Shown here piece after piece: positions 8,839 to 16,134 of a DNA stretch of 64,000 nucleotides. Position numbers and translations under genes: made by a program. The notes beneath the pieces were generated by a model. That model saw nothing but the letters and a program-made list of their open reading frames with translations. It was not told the DNA's origin and did no database searches. The stretch's first letter is position 1, and each line of letters starts with the position of its first letter. Source of the stretch: Bacillus ectoiniformans (GTDB taxonomy: Bacteria > Bacillota > Bacilli > Bacillales > Domibacillaceae); the NCBI RefSeq assembly GCF_016908875.1, contig NZ_JAFBES010000002.1:169740-233739 (forward strand), read 5' to 3'.

Positions 8839-8867
8839 ATTCTACTCCTGCAGCCTGCGCTTGTAAA
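8839..8867 (-). promoter_or_regulatory. Promoter of the riboswitch-Ktr transcript
   Basis: Minus-strand TTTACA (8862-8867), 17-base spacer, TAGAAT (8839-8844). It sits about 25 bases upstream of the aptamer, the right place for riboswitch transcription. Confidence 0.6.
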
Positions 8868-8881
8868 GCATCAGTTAAAAT

Positions 8882-8905
8882 AGCCAGACAATTAATTGTC
8901 TGGCT
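8882..8905. terminator. Perfect palindrome spanning the SDR stop codon, probable terminator
   Basis: Two adjacent 12-base arms, AGCCAGACAATT and its complement, form a perfect inverted repeat containing the TAA (8892-8894) of the SDR gene. On the minus strand it is followed by ATTTT, a weak T-run. It may end the SDR transcript; the hairpin lies partly inside the coding region. Confidence 0.5.
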
Positions 8906-9677
8906 TAACTCTAAATACTTTACCTAGTACATCCTGTCCGCCAGTTACAGGGATCACGCTACCTGTAATAAAGCTCGACGATTCAGACGTTAAAAACGCG
9001 ATTACCCGTGAGAGATCCTCTCCTGCTCCCGGTCTTCCCACTGGCACATGCTCATCCTTCTCCAAACAGGCTTCGGCAATCGACTTTTCTTTCCACTCCC
9101 CGATAATATCCCCCGGGCAGACCATATTTGCCGTAATCCCATGTACTGCTTCCTCTTGAGAGATCGTTTTAGTTAATGAGGCAATCCCGCTTTTAGCGGC
9201 AGCAAATGCAGAACGGTAGACCCACCCTGGCGCCGTTTCCACACGGTCAAAACCAAGTGTGATAATTCTTCCCCATTTTCTAGAACGCATATACGGCAGA
9301 GTTAGCTTCGTTAAATAGAAGACGCTGTTCAGATTCCCATTCATCATGTACTCCCATTCATCCCATCCGTATTCATCCAGTCTTTTTCGCTCTTTTACGT
9401 AAGGACCGGCATTATGTATTAAAATATCAACCCCGCCGAAGTCTTCTGCTGTTTTCTTAATCAGCTGTTCACAATCCTGTCTATTAGAAATATCTCCTTG
9501 GACGGCAGCGGCATGAATGGAGTAAGTAGAAGAAAGTTCTGCAGCCAGCTGTATCGCTTCTTTCTCGCTCGAACGATAGTTGATGACTACGTTGTATCCG
9601 CTTTCTGCCATCGCCATTGCTGTACGTCTGCCGATTCCTCGTGAAGCCCCAGTAATAAGTGCTGTTTTTTTAGTCAT
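8892..9677 (-). CDS. SDR family protein with altered catalytic residues
   Basis: A 261-aa Rossmann-fold protein of the short-chain dehydrogenase/reductase superfamily. The cofactor motif TGASRGIG, the NNAG-equivalent HNAG and the C-terminal PGD and GGQD motifs are intact. The usual YxxxK active site reads FAAAK (within YRSAFAAAKSG), so the catalytic Tyr is Phe, and the preceding region ITLGFDRVETAPGW lacks the usual Ser. Either a nearby Tyr takes over or the protein is not a classical oxidoreductase. ATG follows GGAGAGGATGCA. It is not clearly FabG, FabL or YmfI. It is monocistronic between the CAP and Ktr genes. Substrate unknown. Confidence 0.82.
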   Translation of the reverse strand: MTKKTALITGASRGIGRRTAMAMAESGYNVVINYRSSEKEAIQLAAELSSTYSIHAAAVQGDISNRQDCEQLIKKTAEDFGGVDILIHNAGPYVKERKRLDEYGWDEWEYMMNGNLNSVFYLTKLTLPYMRSRKWGRIITLGFDRVETAPGWVYRSAFAAAKSGIASLTKTISQEEAVHGITANMVCPGDIIGEWKEKSIAEACLEKDEHVPVGRPGAGEDLSRVIAFLTSESSSFITGSVIPVTGGQDVLGKVFRVKPDN

Positions 9678-9796
9678 TGCATCCTCTCCAACAAAGAAAA
9701 GTCCTATATAAACTTATACTAATCATCCTTAAGACTTTATGCAACTTTCAGCTGGGATAGACATGCATGAAAGGATTTTACAGGAAGTAAATGAAA

Positions 9797-9830
9797 TCAA
9801 AAAAAATCACCGCAGTTCCCCGCGGTGATT
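9797..9830 (-). terminator. Terminator of the CAP-domain gene
   Basis: Arms AATCACCGC (9805-9813) and GCGGTGATT (9822-9830) with an 8-base loop. On the minus strand they are followed by T8, a strong intrinsic terminator 10 bases past the stop codon. Confidence 0.9.
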
Positions 9831-9839
9831 CTCTATCTC

Positions 9840-10616
9840 TTATTTTTTAATAAACATTTGTGTCCAGTGGTGGCCATCTTCTACATAGCCTACACCAATG
9901 TGAGTGAACTCACCATTTAGAATATTGGCACGGTGTCCTTCACTGTTCATCCAGGCATTTACAACTTCTTCAGGAGTCGTTTGGCCTTTAGCGATATTTT
10001 CACCAGCCGCACTGTAATCTACTCCGAATTGCTTCATCATGTCGAATGGAGATCCATAAGTCGGGCTTGTGTGTGAAAAGTAATTTTTCGCAAGCATATC
10101 TTCTGACTTCGTTCTTGCTACTTTACTAAGCTCTGTATCAATTTCTAATGGTTTTAATCCATTTTTCTCACGTTCTTTGTTCGTTAACTCTGCTACTTGC
10201 TGTTCAAACGCATGCAGTGAAGATGGAGCTTGTGCTTCTGCTGCTGGTTTTGCTTCAGCTTCTGGCTGAGCTGGTGCTTGCGGCTGTGGAGCTGGTTGTT
10301 CAGCAGGTGCTGGTGCTGCTTCTGCTTTTTCAGGTGTTTCTTTTACTTCAGGTTGTGCTGGTGCTGGAGCAGGCTGCTCTTGTTTAGGAGCTTCTGCCGG
10401 AGGCTGCTGAATGTTGAACTGTTTAAGCAGTTCTTGAACATTGATTTGACCTAGATTTAATTGTTGTAGCATATCTTGAGAAACTCCTAATGTTTGAGTT
10501 TCGCAGTTTACTTGTTTAGTTGGCTGTGCATGTGCAGCCGCTTCTGTTTTGCTTGCAAGTGGTGCGGAAAATAATGATAATGATGCTGCTAAAGTAACAA
10601 TTACTTTTTTGTTCAT
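9840..10616 (-). CDS. Secreted CAP/SCP-domain protein (YkwD-like)
   Basis: A 258-aa exported protein. It has an N-terminal signal peptide (MNKKVIVTLAASLSLFSAPL, cleavage likely near SKTEA-A), a short region with one Cys (VNCETQT), a low-complexity Pro/Ala/Glu linker (about residues 60-125), then a bacterial CAP domain with the typical NKEREKNGLKPL, HTSPTYGSPFDMMKQFG, GENIAKGQTTPEEVVNAWM and HIGVGYV motifs. This is the YkwD/CAP group found with spore or cell-wall proteins; its enzymatic function is unknown. I start at 10616 because GGGAGG lies 9 bases upstream and the signal peptide begins there; the open frame extends 300 bases upstream without coding character. Confidence 0.9.
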   Translation of the reverse strand: MNKKVIVTLAASLSLFSAPLASKTEAAAHAQPTKQVNCETQTLGVSQDMLQQLNLGQINVQELLKQFNIQQPPAEAPKQEQPAPAPAQPEVKETPEKAEAAPAPAEQPAPQPQAPAQPEAEAKPAAEAQAPSSLHAFEQQVAELTNKEREKNGLKPLEIDTELSKVARTKSEDMLAKNYFSHTSPTYGSPFDMMKQFGVDYSAAGENIAKGQTTPEEVVNAWMNSEGHRANILNGEFTHIGVGYVEDGHHWTQMFIKK

Positions 10617-10929
10617 GTATGTTTTCCTCCCTGTGCTGTTTTGTTTACATACAAATCGTATCATGATTTTTTTGTAATATGGGAGGAAATTACCGCCTAG
10701 AATTCCAGTTTGGAAGATAGCAAGACTATTCAAACGTTCATCAATGAAAAATTCTTGAGAAATCTTGATTTCATCCACTTGATCTTCGCGTGAATCATCA
10801 CATTTATTTCCTTCGGCACCAAAAAAAATGGCTGCCTCTAAAAATTGGCAGCCATTTATTATTATATTTCGTTCAATTTTTTGTCTGATCTTATGCGTTT
10901 TTGACAAATATGACAATCATATTACAAGT
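10617..10929. other. Intergenic stretch between CAP gene and rhodanese-like gene
   Basis: About 310 bases. It carries the terminator of the upstream minus-strand gene at 10824-10857 and should contain the CAP-gene promoter, but I found no convincing -35/-10 pair. The CAP reading frame stays open here (to 10916), yet there is no ribosome site and the terminator lies inside it, so I treat it as non-coding. Confidence 0.5.
10821..10857 (-). terminator. Terminator of the rhodanese-like gene
   Basis: Arms AAATGGCTGCC (10826-10836) and GGCAGCCATTT (10847-10857); the minus strand continues with a T8 run. It closes the transcript of the 11.3-10.9 kb gene about 75 bases past its stop. Confidence 0.85.
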
Positions 10930-11262
10930 TTAGCAGCTTGAATTTAAACAAATGCACCCTTTTACCTGAATGCCAAGACGCTTTAATCTTCTCACCGCAA
11001 AGTTGCATTCGATGTTATTTCCAGCCGCAATAAATACTTCTTTCGTTTCAATTGCAGGAGCATAACGAGGAATATAGCTGCATGGAATTTGAATGGCTTC
11101 TTCAACAGGCAGATGGGATATATCTTGATAATCTCTAACATCGATAACCGGAAAGCCTGATGCTTCATCTACCTTTATTTTTTGAACGGATACAGGCCAA
11201 TATCTATAATAAATCACTATGCTTACCATTAGTAATAAACTCATAAAGAATGCTAATAACAT
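10930..11262 (-). CDS. Small membrane-anchored rhodanese-like protein
   Basis: A 110-aa protein with one N-terminal transmembrane helix (about residues 2-20) and a cytoplasmic domain starting FPVIDVRDYQDISHLPVEEA, the first half of a rhodanese fold. The region that should hold the CxxGxR active-site loop reads VFIAAGNNIECNFAVRRL: the usual Cys position is Ala, and a Cys occurs six residues later. It is therefore probably not a normal sulfurtransferase. The protein ends CICLNSSC, with three more Cys that could bind metal or form disulfides. Start ATG follows AAAGGGGAT. Family assignment is inferred from the IDVRD motif and length. Confidence 0.65.
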   Translation of the reverse strand: MLLAFFMSLLLMVSIVIYYRYWPVSVQKIKVDEASGFPVIDVRDYQDISHLPVEEAIQIPCSYIPRYAPAIETKEVFIAAGNNIECNFAVRRLKRLGIQVKGCICLNSSC

Positions 11263-11322
11263 GAACGAATCCCCTTTCGCTTACCATTATATACGTTAGG
11301 GGGTATGTTACGCAAGTGAAAT

Positions 11323-11595
11323 CTATTCATTTTTTATACGTTCCATTTCTGCTAAGAAACCATTTAATAGCTGAATCTGTATACTGCTATCTAGGTTAGA
11401 CTCCAGTATTCTTTTGCTGGCAAAATAGAACTTCTCCTCTTTTGACCGGCGCGCTCGCGGATGAGTATATTCATCTAAAAGCTCTCTTTGAATCAGTGTT
11501 TTTAGAGTGATTGCTGCTTCTTCTTCCTTTATTTCACCCTGTGTTCGATTTTTCCATAAACGCTGGTATGCGTCTACTAGCTGAGAGTCACTCAC
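11323..11595 (-). CDS. Conserved hypothetical protein, 90 aa
   Basis: A soluble, charged, mostly helical 90-aa protein (MSDSQLVDAYQRLWKNRTQG...). It starts with GTG preceded by a strong GGAGGAG at 9 bases. It lies 29 bases downstream of the COG0523 GTPase and in the same direction, so the two are probably co-transcribed. There are no Cys and only one His, so it is not an obvious metal-binding protein. I do not recognise the family. Confidence 0.7.
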   Translation of the reverse strand: MSDSQLVDAYQRLWKNRTQGEIKEEEAAITLKTLIQRELLDEYTHPRARRSKEEKFYFASKRILESNLDSSIQIQLLNGFLAEMERIKNE

Positions 11596-11624
11596 TTGTA
11601 CTCCTCCTTTTTTGCAAGACTTCG

Positions 11625-12542
11625 CTACTTCATTTCAAGGCTTTTTAGTTCTGATCTAATTTGTGACTTGTCTAGCCCATGGCCAATAATAACAAGGTTT
11701 TTAGGCATTTTCATATCTTCCGGCATATAAATAGGCATTCCGTAAGAATACTGGAACATCATCGGATTGGCTGCATGAGAAAACGGAACATACCCCTTCA
11801 TCCGGTAGATTCGATCTGTGTGGCTTCTGATCCAATTTTCAAAGTCTTCGAGCGCAACTTTCTGATCGAATACATGATTTACTACCGTTAAGTGCAGATG
11901 ATCCTTGGCATGAACAGCTTGTCTTTCGCCTTTTTCACTCATAGACATGTTTTGTAATGCTGATAATGGGACGTGAGACTGTTGCGTTAAAAACAGCGGA
12001 GCATGAGAGTTAATCTGCTGAATTTCAAATGAGATCATCCCTTGGTCCATTTCAGTTATTAAATCGACTTTATTGATCAGCAGCAAATCCGCATGTTTTA
12101 TCTGTTCATACAATAATTGCATGACCTGTGGAGTCAGACTCTCGCGATTTTTCCAGACAAAACTATCGATAGTCGTAATAATGCCTTTCCATTCGAAGCG
12201 GTCTGAAAATAATGGAGACATGATGGCATCTATGGCTTCGACCGGATGAGCCGCACCTGTGGTTTCTATAATTAAATCATCAAAGGTTTCTGTCATTAAC
12301 AGTTCCTGCAGCTTTGCATCAAGCTGGTCTTGAACAGTGCAACAAATACAGCCATCTAATAATTCTTGCAGCGGTGTGTCTTTATCGACAGCTTCTGAAT
12401 CAATCGACACGCTTCCGAGCTCATTCATGATGATGGCCGGACGCCTGATTTGGTCTTTCAGTGATTGGATCAATTGTTTCAAAAGCGTTGTTTTTCCACT
12501 TCCTAAAAAGCCGGAAAGCACGTAGATATTCTTTTTCGTCAT
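11625..12542 (-). CDS. CobW/COG0523 family metal-chaperone GTPase
   Basis: A 305-aa G3E GTPase. It has Walker A GFLGSGKTTLLKQL (about residues 11-24), the family metal-site motif CxCC (DGCICCTVQDQL, about 64-75), Walker B ETTGAAHP, and the base-recognition motif NKVD. The C-terminal domain is shorter than in ZagA/YciC (about 400 aa) and has no His-rich tract, but keeps CobW-C features such as RMKGYVPF. Such proteins deliver zinc or another metal to client enzymes under metal limitation. ATG follows AGAGAGGAAGAA. It diverges from a PAS-STAS gene across a region with a Fur-family-like palindrome. The metal is unknown. Confidence 0.88.
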   Translation of the reverse strand: MTKKNIYVLSGFLGSGKTTLLKQLIQSLKDQIRRPAIIMNELGSVSIDSEAVDKDTPLQELLDGCICCTVQDQLDAKLQELLMTETFDDLIIETTGAAHPVEAIDAIMSPLFSDRFEWKGIITTIDSFVWKNRESLTPQVMQLLYEQIKHADLLLINKVDLITEMDQGMISFEIQQINSHAPLFLTQQSHVPLSALQNMSMSEKGERQAVHAKDHLHLTVVNHVFDQKVALEDFENWIRSHTDRIYRMKGYVPFSHAANPMMFQYSYGMPIYMPEDMKMPKNLVIIGHGLDKSQIRSELKSLEMK

Positions 12543-12632
12543 TTCATTTCTTCCTCTCTCTAGGAAATATTATGTATAGCTATTGCGATTTTAAAGGAAA
12601 TTCTTCGTGAATACAAATAGAAATTCCTTTGA

Positions 12633-12650
12633 TATAATAATGATTATTAT
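12633..12650. promoter_or_regulatory. Fur-family-like palindrome overlapping a -10 box
   Basis: ATAATAATGATTATTAT (12634-12650) is a perfect 8-1-8 palindrome. Its core TAATAATGATTATTA differs by one base per half from both the Fur (TGATAATNATTATCA) and PerR (TTATAATNATTATAA) 7-1-7 consensus. It overlaps TATAAT at 12633-12638, the likely -10 of the PAS-STAS gene, and ends 2 bases before its ribosome site, so a bound protein would block transcription. The region is AT-rich, so chance is not excluded. Confidence 0.5.
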
Positions 12651-12667
12651 TGAAGGAGGGGGAAGAT

Positions 12668-13387
12668 ATGGGATTAGGCACTCTTCCTGCATCGCTAGAA
12701 GGCGAAAGTATTCTAGAAAGCATTCAGGAAACCATTATAATTTCTGATAACGACTACCGAATTGTCTGGATGAACGCTACGGCGGTCCACGTTCTATCTC
12801 CGCTATTAAAATTATATGGAGTAGATCATCCTGAAAAAGCGATTGGTCAATCCATGGACTTTTTTCACCACTCCCCAGATAAATCTAGAGAGATTATGAA
12901 TAATTATTCCGAAGGACACCGCACAAGGATTACCATTAAGGGTCAATATACTGGAGAAACCATTATCAATCCGATCAAAGATTCAGACGGACATGTTCTA
13001 GGACATTTAGTCATGTTAGTGGATGTAACAGAACAAGCCATCGAAGAAGAACTGAAGCAAGAAATGATTGAAGTATTATCTACACCTCACCTGAAAATTT
13101 GGGATGGGATTATTGCCATACCCATCGCTGGACCTTTAACCGATGATCGGGCCAAGCAAGTGATGGAAACCATTCTCTCCTTAGTAGTGAAAGAAAAAGC
13201 GGATTATATTCTTTTAAATGTGTCTGCTCTGACCGCTATTGATGAAACGACCAACTTCCATCTTTTTCAGCTCCACGGCGCGCTTAAATTAATGGGAGTG
13301 TCCACATTTTTTGTGGGGATGACTCCTGCATTAGCAGCCACTCTTGTTAATCAGCATGAAAGATGCACGACTTTTCAAGATGCGTAA
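12668..13387 (+). CDS. PAS-STAS protein (RsbR-like sensor)
   Basis: A 239-aa cytoplasmic protein. The N-terminal PAS domain spans about residues 15-125 (QETIIISDNDYRIVWMNATA ... LVMLVDVTEQ). The C-terminal STAS domain spans about 135-239 and resembles the RsbR group (STPHLKIWDGIIAIPIAGPL). In RsbR paralogues this half joins the stressosome and is phosphorylated by RsbT. Here the DITG-like site reads NVSAL, so Asp is Asn and Thr is Ser, and the second Thr site appears as FFVGMTP. ATG at 12668 follows AAGGAGGGGGA. No rsbS/rsbT is adjacent. The PAS ligand is unknown. Confidence 0.8.
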   Translation: MGLGTLPASLEGESILESIQETIIISDNDYRIVWMNATAVHVLSPLLKLYGVDHPEKAIGQSMDFFHHSPDKSREIMNNYSEGHRTRITIKGQYTGETIINPIKDSDGHVLGHLVMLVDVTEQAIEEELKQEMIEVLSTPHLKIWDGIIAIPIAGPLTDDRAKQVMETILSLVVKEKADYILLNVSALTAIDETTNFHLFQLHGALKLMGVSTFFVGMTPALAATLVNQHERCTTFQDA

Positions 13388-13511
13388 CAAGCACTCATTT
13401 ATATTATGAAGCAGCAAGGAAAAATCCTGCAAATCATAAATTCTGATTAATCATTGTTACTTCTCTATTTACATCTTTGAAGTTATACATACTTAACTCC
13501 CCTATATAAGC

Positions 13512-13556
13512 AAAAGAAAAAGCATGGAGTTTTTATCCTCCATGCTTTTTCTTTTT
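13512..13556. terminator. Bidirectional terminator between PAS-STAS and ctpA
   Basis: Arms AAAAAGCATGGAG (13517-13529) and CTCCATGCTTTTT (13538-13550) with an 8-base loop, A-rich left and T-rich right flanks. It serves the convergent genes; the right flank abuts the ctpA stop codon. Confidence 0.88.
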
Positions 13557-15039
13557 ATGATGCAGTTTCTTTGGCTGGCTGCTGCTCTTGAAGCAAGATC
13601 TCTTCTGCTTTTTGCAGCTGCGTATCATTTTGCTCAATTTTTTCTCGAAGCTTTGTCATCAATTCAACCGTTGTTTCTCCTGATAATACACCCGTCTGAT
13701 CAAGCTGCGCCTGCTCTTGAAGCTGTTTCACTGCTTGTTCGGTTTTCTCATCATAGAATCCATCCACTTTGCCTGGATTTATGCCTATGGCTTCAAGCAT
13801 TTTCTCCGCATTTTTCACATCTTCAGATAAATCATCTGTTTTTAACTCTTTGTCAGGGTTCATATAAGACAGGTTTGAGTAGTCAGGAAGTTTCACTTCA
13901 GTATCCGGTTCTACACCTTTTTTATGAATCCAGTTGCCGTTCGGTGTCAGCCATTTAGCCGTTGTGAACTTCATGTTTGACCCGTCTTTAAAGTCCTCTG
14001 CCGATTGCACAGTCCCTTTGCCAAATGTCTTTTCACCAATGAGCGGCACTCCAGCCGATTCTTTCATCGCTGCTGCGAAAATTTCTGATGCGCTCGCGCT
14101 GCCTTTATCAATTAATACCGCAACCGGCAAATCAAATTTAGGTTTGTTGTCAGAAACATATTCTTCACGTTTACCGGAATGGTCTTCTACTTGAAATAGA
14201 ACCTTCCCTTCAGGCACAAACTGATTCGTGATTTCAATGGCTTGGTCTAAAAGGCCGCCTGGATTTTGGCGCAGATCCAGTACCATTGATTTCATTCCTT
14301 GTGCTTTCATCTCTTCAATCGATTTTTTCAGTTCTTCCGAAGTACGGTCAGAGAAGCTGGTGATTTGGATATGAGCGACTTTATTCTCTCCCATTTCCGC
14401 ATAGACCGTTTCGATTGGAATTTCGTCACGTGTAATCGTGACTTCAATCGGTTCAGCTGAGCCTTCGCGCTCAATTTTTAATGTAACCTTTGTTCCTTTT
14501 TCCCCTCGAATCAGCATGACTGCTTCTGAAGAGCTCATCCCTTGCAAGCTCTTGCCGTCTACCGCAAGAATCTGATCATGAGGACGAATTCCCGCCTTCT
14601 CTGCCGGTGATCCTTTTATTGGAGAAACGATTGTAATGTTTCCCCCTTTTTCCTGGATCTCAGCTCCAATTCCTTGAAAGGAAGACGACACATTTTCATG
14701 GAATTTCTTCGCTTCTTTTTCATCCATATAATCACTGTAAGGATCATCTAATGAATCGAGCATGCCGTTAATGGCGCCATTTACTAATTGGTCTTGGTCA
14801 ATATCTTTGTAGTAATTTTTTTGTAATTTGTCATAGGCTTCGTGCAGTTTATTGAATTCCGGGCGCGAATTCACTCCGACTTCTACTGCTTTTTCGTCAC
14901 CGAAAGCAAGAGCAAATGTTGTAATCGCAGCTGTTGCAAATACGAGTACAAACATCAGCATCACAAACTGAAATTTCTTTATTCGAATATAAGGAGACGT
15001 TTGTTTTTCCTCCGATTGCCCTTCGTTTTCTTTTTCCAT
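13555..15039 (-). CDS. ctpA: C-terminal processing peptidase, S41 family
   Basis: A 494-aa membrane-anchored serine peptidase facing the cell exterior. In order: charged cytoplasmic tail, one transmembrane helix (about residues 25-46), N-terminal helical domain (EAYDKLQKNYY), PDZ domain (GSPAEKAGIRPHDQILAVDG), S41 core with nucleophile Ser in DKGSASASEIFAAAM and Lys in GEKTFGKGTVQ, and a C-terminal peptidoglycan-binding domain (INPGKVDGFYDEKTEQAVKQ). CtpB and CtpA of B. subtilis share this layout; adjacency to yodJ-deoD favours ctpA. ATG at 15039 is preceded by GGTGAGC; a GTG 9 bases earlier is the alternative. Likely degrades or processes secreted or spore-envelope proteins. Confidence 0.85.
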   Translation of the reverse strand: MEKENEGQSEEKQTSPYIRIKKFQFVMLMFVLVFATAAITTFALAFGDEKAVEVGVNSRPEFNKLHEAYDKLQKNYYKDIDQDQLVNGAINGMLDSLDDPYSDYMDEKEAKKFHENVSSSFQGIGAEIQEKGGNITIVSPIKGSPAEKAGIRPHDQILAVDGKSLQGMSSSEAVMLIRGEKGTKVTLKIEREGSAEPIEVTITRDEIPIETVYAEMGENKVAHIQITSFSDRTSEELKKSIEEMKAQGMKSMVLDLRQNPGGLLDQAIEITNQFVPEGKVLFQVEDHSGKREEYVSDNKPKFDLPVAVLIDKGSASASEIFAAAMKESAGVPLIGEKTFGKGTVQSAEDFKDGSNMKFTTAKWLTPNGNWIHKKGVEPDTEVKLPDYSNLSYMNPDKELKTDDLSEDVKNAEKMLEAIGINPGKVDGFYDEKTEQAVKQLQEQAQLDQTGVLSGETTVELMTKLREKIEQNDTQLQKAEEILLQEQQPAKETAS

Positions 15040-15109
15040 GTTGCTCACCGCTTTCCATGCTTAAATATACATAAATTCAACTCTTACATTCTAACAGTTT
15101 TTCCGACAA

Positions 15110-15150
15110 TTAAAAAGAGAAAACTCCCGTTGCACAAGGCAAGGGAGTTC
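15110..15150 (-). terminator. Terminator of the yodJ-like gene
   Basis: Arms AACTCCC (15122-15128) and GGGAGTT (15143-15149); the minus strand continues TTCTCTTTTTA. It lies about 50 bases past the carboxypeptidase stop codon. Confidence 0.7.
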
Positions 15151-15202
15151 ATTTCATTTATTCTGCTACATATTTTTAATGTCAGTTGAACGTAAGGGCT
15201 GC

Positions 15203-16000
15203 TTAAATCTTCTTCACGTTCTTAAAATATTCCTCTAGCGTCCACTCATTTTTCTTGATCTCTTCTGCTGCATCCGGTCCAACATAACGAAAATGCCATG
15301 GCTCATACATATATAGGGTAATTTCTTCTTTTCCTTTCGGATATCTCAAGATGAATCCGAATTTATGCGCATTGTCAGCCAGCCATTGTCCTTCTTTTGT
15401 TGTTTCAAATGACTGAGTGAGGTCATACCCGACGCTTTCTGCTGAAATGTCCATGGCAAGACCCGTCTGGTGTTCACTTTGGCCTGGAGGAGCTACTGAT
15501 TCAAGCGCTTTTTCCGCTCCAACTTTTGCCGCCTGATTATTCATCACCTCTTGCTGCCGTGAATAGGAACGGTAGCCAGAGACGGCAAATAAATGAACAT
15601 CCTCTTGCTTAGCTGCAGCGAAAAGTTTTTCCAACGCTTGTGCCGCTTCTTTTCTCATATAGCTCTTTTCAATATCCTCATCGCCGAATGAAAACGTCAC
15701 GTTCGGCCGGACTAGATCTGCCGGCGCATATTGACTAGCCAAGGCGTATTGCTTATTCACTAAAGCCATCACATTTTCCGGATTCGTGATGACTGGCTGG
15801 CCATTCACTTCTTTCGTTTGATTAAAGTATGCGGCTTCAAGCTGCGGTCCTTCAGCCTGCGCGTTTTCTTTAGTCGGTGCCGATTCTTCTTGTTTAGGTT
15901 CTGTTTGTTTCGCACCGGAAAATTGTTTCTTGATATCCTCCGGGAACTGACAGCCGCTTAAAAGCAAAACTGCCGAAAGCATTAACGCACTTCTTTTCAT
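15203..16000 (-). CDS. yodJ: Lipoprotein D,D-carboxypeptidase, VanY/M15B family (YodJ-like)
   Basis: A 265-aa lipoprotein zinc peptidase that trims the terminal D-Ala of peptidoglycan stem peptides. The signal peptide ends in lipobox LLSGC (Cys about residue 17), followed by a Glu/Lys/Gln-rich linker, then the M15B domain: SGYRSYSRQQ, zinc ligands in SEHQTGLAMD (HX6D) and EPWHFRYVG. Length fits B. subtilis YodJ (about 270 aa), and the ctpA-yodJ-deoD neighbourhood supports orthology. ATG follows AAAAGGTGAAGGT. It acts on the outer face of the membrane. Confidence 0.88.
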   Translation of the reverse strand: MKRSALMLSAVLLLSGCQFPEDIKKQFSGAKQTEPKQEESAPTKENAQAEGPQLEAAYFNQTKEVNGQPVITNPENVMALVNKQYALASQYAPADLVRPNVTFSFGDEDIEKSYMRKEAAQALEKLFAAAKQEDVHLFAVSGYRSYSRQQEVMNNQAAKVGAEKALESVAPPGQSEHQTGLAMDISAESVGYDLTQSFETTKEGQWLADNAHKFGFILRYPKGKEEITLYMYEPWHFRYVGPDAAEEIKKNEWTLEEYFKNVKKI

Positions 16001-16074
16001 ACCTTCACCTTTTCTCTTTCTATAATCCCATTTATCTTATCACTTGTACCTAATTCTTGTCAGCGAAAAAGCAA

Positions 16075-16115
16075 AGAAAAAGCCAGACTCTCCGCTCAGT
16101 AGCGAAAGCCTGACT
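16075..16115 (-). terminator. Terminator of deoD
   Basis: On the minus strand a roughly 15-pair stem (16081-16115, with several G-U pairs and one bulge) closes on the loop ACTG and is followed by TTTTT. It looks imperfect as DNA but pairs well as RNA. Confidence 0.7.
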
Positions 16116-16134
16116 CTTCTGCCTGATTATTCAT

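Noticed and set aside
8648..8866. 72-codon plus-strand reading frame in the Ktr leader
   Set aside because: It lies exactly across the c-di-AMP riboswitch and promoter on the other strand, with no ribosome site of its own.
8892..9677. Assignment of the SDR gene as FabL, FabG or the EF-P reductase YmfI
   Set aside because: The active-site residues and neighbours do not match any of these, so no symbol was given.
10148..10454. Leu/Val- and Cys-rich frames opposite the CAP-protein gene
   Set aside because: They are complements of the repetitive Pro/Ala/Glu linker codons and have no ribosome site.
10617..10916. N-terminal extension of the CAP protein by 100 residues
   Set aside because: It crosses a strong terminator, has no ribosome site, and would bury the signal peptide that starts at 10616.
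12570..12600. Possible Zur box upstream of the COG0523 GTPase
   Set aside because: One half-site (ATCGCAAT) is close to consensus but the other is not; overall about 8 of 14 positions match.
16081..16120. Direct repeat AGCCAGACTCT / AGCCTGACTCT after deoD
   Set aside because: It is explained by the G-U-containing terminator stem on the minus strand.
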